This document shows, in pieces, positions 30,463 through 35,512 of a stretch of DNA of 35,512 nt. Position numbers and translations under genes: made by a program. The notes below the pieces were generated by a model. That model made no database searches, was not told the origin of the DNA, and saw only the letters and a list, made by a program, of their open reading frames with translations. Positions within the stretch are counted from its first letter, which is position 1, and each line of letters opens with the position of its first letter. Origin of the DNA: Strongylocentrotus pallidus (lineage: Eukaryota > Echinodermata > Echinoidea > Camarodonta > Strongylocentrotidae); contig JARBES010000125.1 of assembly GCA_030265145.1 (NCBI GenBank), positions 15,358,575 to 15,394,086 of the forward strand. The letters are read 5' to 3'.

Positions 30463-30590
30463 CTAGGCAATAAGAAAACATAAGATATTCTTTGTATACT
30501 GTTGATGAAATGAGGTGCTCTTTTCCCCATTTTACATGAAAATAATAATGTCAGTGAAATTACAGAACACAGGCAAGATGTGAGCACTCA

Positions 30591-30613
30591 GTTCATTGCT
30601 TGGCAGTAACCTA
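30591..30613 (-). other. Copy of the first 20 bases of exon J with its acceptor
   Basis: On the minus strand, CATTTTAG is followed by GTTACTGCCAAGCAATGAAC, the exact start of exon J, 150 bp upstream of the real acceptor. Nothing of the exon follows. One of several edge duplications in this gene. Confidence 0.7.
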
Positions 30614-31190
30614 AAATGTAGGCGAAAACAACAGATTTATTAATTTTTCAAATCTTTATAAAAGCTGTCAAATATCCCCATTTACATAAGAATATACATA
30701 TAAATATGCTTAAAAGTATACAAATATGTATTAGAAAACACCAAATAGACATTTAAATTTAGTCACCATTAAAAATATGTTTAACAGACTTCTCAGCAGG
30801 AAAATGTTTACCCTTGGTCAAAATAGAGTGATTAATGTCTTGCAACATCCAAGGAGATGATATGGGAGAAACAACATAAATGTTGTGCATTGAAACATTT
30901 ATTGCCTCTGATGGTACAGTACATACCACTTTCTAGGAAAACCTGACCTTGATATTTTTGCTAATTTTTTTTCTGAAATCCCCCATGACTTGTTTTGGCA
31001 TCAAGAGCAAAAACCCTGAATAAATATTCTCAAAATACGAGATTGTTTACTGCTTACTACACATTTGGCAGATACATGTATTAACAAATAGTAATATAGT
31101 AATATAATACTTTTCAATTTGATATCTGTTTCTTCATTGAGTGTCGGAATTGTCATAGACAAAACTGAATTTTAAATGATTAACACTTAC
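30614..31190. other. Intron between exons L and J
   Basis: AT-rich, no exon or identifiable element seen. Confidence 0.6.
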
Positions 31191-31285
31191 CAATGGTAGG
31201 GTTACGGTAGGCATAGGCAGTAAGAACCCTCCTGAGGGCTGCTATACCTAGCTCAGACTGGAAGGCAGGGTGCTCAGGTAGTGAT
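31191..31285 (-). CDS. TBC1D9: TBC1D9-like exon L
   Basis: 95 bp. It completes the split Arg codon of the arginine-finger motif, then encodes [20 protein letters not shown] and [11 protein letters not shown] with a split Gly. It matches family sequence [32 protein letters not shown]. Acceptor CCTTTAG, donor GTAAGTGT. Confidence 0.94.
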
Positions 31286-31664
31286 CTAAAGGAATTAACA
31301 ATTAAATCATATAAATCGAGATGAATTTAATAAACATTAATTACAGTAGCTGTGAAAAATAATTTACTTATCAGCCACTGCATACAAGTGTTCAGATAGG
31401 GCACGGTAAACTAATACAAAAAAAGTGTGTAAATGAATGGCAACTGGGCATCACAAAGGTCCTAAGCGTATTCATTGAGCTCTATGTTATAATATTCAGA
31501 AATATGAAGCATATATCACACTTTACGTCATCTAAAAATCTGCTGCGGTTTTGGCAGATCGTATCTGAACGAGCCTTAAGTGTAACCTAATATTGTACTT
31601 GCACATGTGTATGTGTACTTGCTGATTATGAAAGAGAGTTTAATCAATTCCATACATGCATATA

Positions 31665-31830
31665 GACATTGTTTTGATTGATTGATGAATCGGTTTATTG
31701 TCATTTAAAAGGAAAATGCTGAATATGCAGCACAAAAGCTAGTCCAAGCTGGTCATTTTACAATGCATAACATACAGAATACATTGATACAAACAAGATA
31801 AAAATCGAAATGTGTATTGATTGTAAATAT
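31665..31830 (-). mobile_element. Probable non-LTR element 3' tail
   Basis: On the minus strand it reads TGTGCTGCATATTCAGCATT, then AATGACAATAAACC and ends ATTCATCAATCAATCAA. A poly(A)-like signal with a short tetranucleotide-type tail is typical of LINE 3' ends. No coding part is left. Confidence 0.45.
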
Positions 31831-31864
31831 GTGAAATAAATATATCATCAAAAGCAAAAATCAC

Positions 31865-31959
31865 CTGTGTAGATCTCTCTCTATCTCGTCTGTTGCAATA
31901 GTCTCCTTCCCCAGGCTTTTTTCAACTAGTGACTGATAGTAGCCTGGTTGGGTAGCCAT
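31865..31959 (-). CDS. TBC1D9: TBC1D9-like exon M, arginine finger
   Basis: 95 bp, phase 0 to phase 2. It encodes MATQPGYYQSLVEKSLGKET and IATDEIERDLH with the final Arg split into exon L. IERDLHR is the catalytic IxxDxxR motif. It matches family sequence ATHPGYYEDLVEKSMGK...EEIERDLHR. Acceptor CCCATTAG, donor GTGA. Confidence 0.95.
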
Positions 31960-32011
31960 CTAATGGGTCAGGAAATAAAAGTAAAATTCAAAGGGATATT
32001 GATAACACCTG

Positions 32012-32152
32012 GGGGGTTCACAAAACTTGTCATCAGTGACAAATGACAGTTTTGTTATAAGCTACTGAAATCCTTGCTTCTGATTGGTTATCAACAGATT
32101 TGTCACTGAATTTTTTCATTTGTCATTGAAAAATGCTTTCTGAAGCGGGTCC
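32012..32152. mobile_element. Harbinger-like MITE, 141 bp, CTG target duplication
   Basis: It starts GGGGTTCACAAAACTTGTCA and ends TTTCTGAAGCGGGTCC, flanked by CTG on both sides. The body (AAGCTACTGAAATCCTTGCT, CTGATTGGTTATCA) is close to 23154-23300. It lies in the intron between exons N and M. Confidence 0.82.
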
Positions 32153-32709
32153 CTGTTTAAAAAACTTAAATAGATATGAATTACAATGCAAGCAAACACA
32201 GTCCTTACACAGGGGCTTACCATATTTTAACCAGGGGGGAGGGGGGTATGATATACTGTAGCTGCCAAATGAATTTCATAAATAAACACTAAATTACTCA
32301 GGCACAACCTGAGTGGGGATAAGATAACAATGTAAGGCCTAAAAAAGAAAGATGTTGTATTGCCCTTTAGGTGCTAGCACCTGCGTTGGTTGGTTGAATT
32401 TTGTTTTTTGTGCTTTTTTTTCCCTCTTTGGGCTGATATTTGTTTCTAAAAAGACTTAATCTTTTTTTTTTAAAGCTGACAGTAGATTTTAAATTGTTTG
32501 GGTCGGTCGCAAAGGGCAATATAACAGACTGATCACTTAGCTTGAGAAAGTCTACAGGAGTAGATGAAAGCTTGCATAACAAATTTAAGGTTGGTAGAAG
32601 CTTAAAAACTACATGTTACCATCTTTTTTGTTTTGGCCTAATTTATGTAAGATTCCAAAATATCCTATGGGTGGGGATAAGTTGATATACATGTAGTAAT
32701 AGGACTTAC
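32153..32709. other. Intron between exons N and M
   Basis: Apart from the MITE at its left end, it shows only T- and A-rich runs and a G-run at about 32225-32247. No exon or further mobile element that I can support. Confidence 0.5.
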
Positions 32710-32818
32710 CTCGTTGATGGCTCCAGAATATAGCATCCACATCTCTCCTCGTATGCTGTCGGGTAAACCTTTGATGATCAGATGCTGGGTTTCTACTGTA
32801 CGATACATGCATACACCC
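32710..32818 (-). CDS. TBC1D9: TBC1D9-like exon N, start of the TBC domain
   Basis: 109 bp, entering in phase 2. It encodes GVCMYRTVETQHLIIKGLPD and SIRGEMWMLYSGAINE. The RGE-W-L-SGA segment is the conserved first TBC motif. Acceptor TTTTTGCAG, donor GTAAGTCC. Confidence 0.94.
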
Positions 32819-32880
32819 CTGCAAAAACAAAAATCAAGAATAATAATAATAATAATAATCTGGATTTATAAAGAGATTAA

Positions 32881-33368
32881 AGGGATCGTTTAACAATGTT
32901 ACATCTGAGATACACGGCCCTACGTGCTATCAGTGTCTGTCATATCGTTCCTGTTTTCACGAAGTGACGGTAGTGAGGAAAATCTGCACGCAAATTGTAT
33001 GCGATTTCCATTCACTACCGTCACTTCGTGAAAATAGGGACGATATGGTGTAATATTGAAGCCCTAAAAAAATTGCGCTTCACAATGATCAGGAAGTGCC
33101 TCAAAAAAGTAAAAATCTTTGAGTGACCGGTTTTACCATACTCATTTTCCCCAATAGACTGAGTGTGTGTTATGTGTTATGAAAACCGTTTGGCAAATGG
33201 TTTTCAAAATTTGTAATTCCAATCATAAATATCTTGATAATCAGACAGTCGATAGGCTTGTAAAAGTCATGGGGTTCCTGACTGACCTGAAGGTTTATAA
33301 TTATCATTGCAGCATGAGCTAAATCCCGAATTTTATTTCAGAATCTGAGACAAAGTTACCGGATCCCT
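32881..33368. mobile_element. TTAA-target MITE, 488 bp, inside the SINE
   Basis: AGGGATCGTTTAACAATGTT at the left faces AAAGTTACCGGATCCCT at the right. TTAA lies before it, CTAA after it. It matches 18925-19287 in the opposite orientation, except for an extra palindrome at 32941-33047. Source probably a Kolobok- or piggyBac-type transposon. Confidence 0.78.
32941..33047. mobile_element. Near-perfect hairpin element inside the MITE
   Basis: Arms 32941-32976 and 33012-33047 (36 bases, two mismatches) include TTTCACGAAGTGACGGTAGT. The related MITE at 18925-19287 lacks it and reads TGTCTGTGATATGGTGTAAT across the point. Thus this palindrome arrived later. Confidence 0.8.
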
Positions 33369-33480
33369 CTAATACGGAATACCGTCTCTAAGCGCTTTAC
33401 AGATATCATTACCCCGGTCATCAGATTCATTCACACACAATGTGCACCATCTCCACTCCCTGGGGAGCATTCCTACCATA

Positions 33481-34357
33481 TGGTCACCATGAGGGCATAT
33501 GGCACTTACTAACAGAAATGATTTTGTCATCCTAGCAGGTCCCCGTTTATCTCCTGGGTACTGAGTGGCAAGTTTGGATTAATACCTTAGCCCTTAGAAT
33601 TCAAGTCAAGTGCTTACCGGTAAACCATTTGACAATGACGCTTCTACACCCCCTGGGTGGGGATAGGATGACAATCAACCACTCAGGTTTGGAGTTGTTG
33701 TTGGTGTTGTTGTTGTTCATGTTCTACATCATCATGTACATGTATTTGTAACTTGTCTGCTAACCCTTGATCTCTCTCTTTAATCCTCTCTCTGTTAAAC
33801 ATACCATTCTTAGTGTGTTCTCTTGATCTCTTCACTCTTGTTTTTCCATCTACATCTTTTCTAAACTCTCTCTATCTGTCTATTTAGATGTTATTTTATT
33901 TCATTTACCAACAGCAATACAGTAATGCATTTCATACAATGTTTTCATATACAAGAAAAGAAACTATTGGTTGGTAAAAGGGGCCAGATACATGTGCTAG
34001 TCGAGCCTAACCCCCTTAAACAGCTAAACAAAATATTTTGGTACAAATCAGTTAAGAAAACGTAACAAAACAAAATAATGAATTTGATCATCTGACCATT
34101 CTCTATTTCTCTCTTTCAAATCTTTTAATTTTTACTGACACCCTTCATTTCCATTCTCTTTCTCCCTCTCTCTCTCTCTCTCTCTCTCTATTTCCCAATC
34201 CGTATTCATTCTCCTTCATTTTCTTTGTGTTTTCCTAACTTTCCCTATAGATCTACATATACATGTATTTCTTTCTCTGCCTCTTTCCTATCCTCTCTTT
34301 TTCTTCTTTTTCTTCTGTCTCTCTCTCTCTCTCTCTCTCTCAGCTACATGTACATAC
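33481..34357. other. Intron between exons O and N, with a LINE-like tail
   Basis: At about 33885-34085 the minus strand reads AGGGGGTTAGGCTCGACTAG, then GTTGGTAAATGAAATAAAAT, resembling a LINE 3' UTR and end. The rest is T/C-rich, with (TC)n runs at 34160-34188 and 34318-34341. No exon seen. Confidence 0.45.
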
Positions 34358-34514
34358 CTGCCATACTCCTTGAAGTGCATATTCCATAGATGTTCTTTCA
34401 CTGACTCTCTGGCCGAGATCTCGTCCGACCCCCGTCTGTTGAACAGCTTCACTAAGGCAGGTTGGAGCTGAAATGCCATGCTGTGATTGGCTGGTTCGCT
34501 GCTTGTTTCACCAG
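34358..34514 (-). CDS. TBC1D9: TBC1D9-like exon O, linker before the TBC domain
   Basis: 157 bp, acceptor CATTTCAG and donor GTATGTAC. It encodes GETSSEPANHSMAFQLQPAL, VKLFNRRGSDEISARESVKE and HLWNMHFKEYG with a split Arg into exon N. The end matches family sequence WNNHFSEYGRG. An internal Met is not taken as the start, because the frame is open to the acceptor and family proteins have GRAM domains upstream. Confidence 0.85.
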
Positions 34515-34760
34515 CTGAAATGAATATTCATTACATATTCATGAATAGTCAACACACCTTCATGAATATCCAACATATCTATGAATATCCAACATATCTA
34601 TGAATATAGGGACTTTCTTTGTGTTAGTGATATGCGCTATACAAAGCGCATAACGTTCGTTATCATAATTATTATGAATATTCAATATACCTTATGAATA
34701 TGCAATACACCTCATGAATATTTATACACACATGTGAATATTCAATATATATATCTGCAA
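34515..34760. repeat. AT-rich minisatellite, ATGAATAT units
   Basis: Imperfect units of about 17-22 bp, such as TATGAATATCCAACATATC and ATGAATATTCAATATACCTT. They are interrupted at about 34610-34675 by a GATATGCGCTATACAAAGCG segment that resembles a SINE tail. Confidence 0.7.
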
Positions 34761-35240
34761 CCTGAACATTAAATACATGTACAAGTACACTTACGGCAGA
34801 GTTCTAAATTGGTTGTACGCCAAGATTAAATTGGCATGCATTGCCATCACATTATTGGACTCGTTTACATGCATGTATCATGATAATGATCATCTCAAGT
34901 AATGTTTTAATGGAACAAAAGCAAAGTAAATATTATTCTTGAATACATGCAATGTTATTAAAATATTACAACAGAGTATTATGTGTATTACAGAGTGACA
35001 AATAATAAAGGTTAGATTTCTAAAGGCAAGTAATGGAACAGTAATTGAATATCAAAGAGGTATATAATGCAACATGAAAATTGGATGAGTTTCTTAATAA
35101 CAAACAGAGATAATGTACATGTAGTATCCTTTCAGGAAAAAAATATAAAAGAAAGATATGCAAAAATTACTGATCCAATCATCCCAAGTTTATATATTTT
35201 ATACATGTAAAGTATATGTTAAATAAATGATGGAGTGTTT
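34761..35240. other. Intron upstream of exon O
   Basis: AT-rich, no exon or identifiable element seen. Confidence 0.6.
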
Positions 35241-35242
35241 AT

Positions 35243-35512
35243 ATGTTTGCTTAAAAACGGATAGAGCAAGGGAAATGTCAATGTGTGAACGAACCCACCA
35301 AAACACACACGATTACTATGGAACTCACATGCACTATTATCATAATCGTTGAGGTCTGTTAACACTGTAGAGTAATACATCATGGATGAGTAGTTTTAAT
35401 ATATTTGCTTAAAAACAGATAGAGCAAGGGAAATATCAATGTGTGAACGAACCCACCAAAACACACACGATTACTATGGAACTCACATGCACTATTATCA
35501 TAATCGTTGAGG
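35243..35512. repeat. 158-bp tandem duplication reaching the window edge
   Basis: TTTGCTTAAAAACGGATAGA through ATAATCGTTGAGG occurs at 35246-35354 and again 158 bp later, with only about two base differences over more than 100 bases. The second unit is cut by the end of the window. Each holds the candidate microexon described below. Confidence 0.9.
35329..35355 (-). CDS. Candidate 27-bp microexon (two tandem copies)
   Basis: On the minus strand an acceptor TGTTAACAG and a strong donor GTGAGTTC bracket 27 bases reading LNDYDNSA, with a phase 2 entry and phase 1 exit. That phase fits exon O exactly. The second copy begins at 35487 and is identical as far as it is seen. The evidence is splice sites plus phase only, so this could be chance. 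Confidence 0.35.

Larger units (their letters stand above)
32838..33480 (-). mobile_element. SINE interrupted by a TTAA MITE
   Basis: The minus-strand SINE has GCTCCCCAGGGAGTGGAGA, AAGCGCTTAGAGACGG and GTATT. It then breaks, and resumes near 32876 with TTTATAAATCCAG and an (ATT)n tail. Compared with the intact copy at 10363-10555, the break falls within GTATTAAGNGCT. Confidence 0.72.
7172..34514 (-). other. TBC1D9: TBC1D9-like Rab-GAP gene locus (3' two-thirds; 3' half present twice)
   Basis: The gene runs right to left. Exons O, N, M, L, J, I, K, H, A, B, C on contig 3, then D, E, F, join in one unbroken phase into about 931 residues. Human TBC1D9 is near 1266, so the missing N-terminal GRAM-domain part should lie beyond the right edge. 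TBC proteins of this family accelerate GTP hydrolysis on Rab GTPases at endosomal or Golgi membranes. The catalytic IxxDxxR motif appears as IERDLHR (its last Arg split between exons M and L), and the glutamine finger as YCQ in exon J. Exon B carries an EF-hand loop, DPDHDCLINFRD. The C-terminal block (WAIAFEQFLASMLNES) is also family-typical. Exons F, E, D (contigs 1 and 2) and C, B, A (contigs 2 and 3) each occur twice because contig 2 overlaps both neighbours. TBC1D8/9/9B are close relatives, so the exact orthologue is less sure than the family. Confidence 0.9.

Noticed and set aside
1-35512. Retroviral or LTR elements, Polintons, CRISPR arrays or bacterial-type operons
   Set aside because: I looked for long terminal repeats, gag-pol or capsid-like frames and regular direct-repeat arrays with unique spacers, and saw none.

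Overview
The window looks like nuclear DNA of a marine invertebrate deuterostome, most likely an echinoderm such as a sea urchin. It is AT-rich, has small exons in long introns, is full of ACATGTA-type words, MITEs, tRNA-derived SINEs and microsatellites, and shows several percent difference between allele-like copies. The species call is an inference.

One gene dominates: the 3' two-thirds of a TBC1D9-like Rab GTPase-activating protein on the minus strand. Fourteen confident exons (O to C on the right, D to F further left) join in one consistent phase into about 931 residues. They cover the whole TBC domain with its arginine and glutamine fingers, an EF-hand, a Thr/Ser-rich acidic linker and a conserved C-terminal block. 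The N-terminal GRAM-domain exons lie beyond 35512. On the plus strand at the far left are the last two exons of a convergent gene I cannot name.

Two runs of exactly 100 N (11414-11513, 22993-23092) split the window into three contigs. Contig 2 (11514-22992) repeats the right part of contig 1 (from about 767) and the left part of contig 3 (to about 27000). The exon order from left to right is G'F'E'D' | G F E D C'B'A' | C B A H K I J L M N O. The simplest reading is that contig 2 is the second haplotype, scaffolded between two pieces of the first. The window then holds one gene, with two alleles of its 3' half.

Reading the copies against each other shows many present/absent insertions: Harbinger-like MITEs with CWG target duplications, a TTAA-target MITE, a MITE with GGCCTGTCCTCATCAG ends and tRNA-derived SINEs. 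It also shows a recurring oddity. Exons or exon edges of this gene have been tandemly copied inside its own introns at seven or eight places: A, B, C edge, E, H, I, J and a candidate microexon. The most striking cases are an array of about nine 120-bp units carrying the exon B splice donor, and a second exon I that differs from the first only at synonymous positions.
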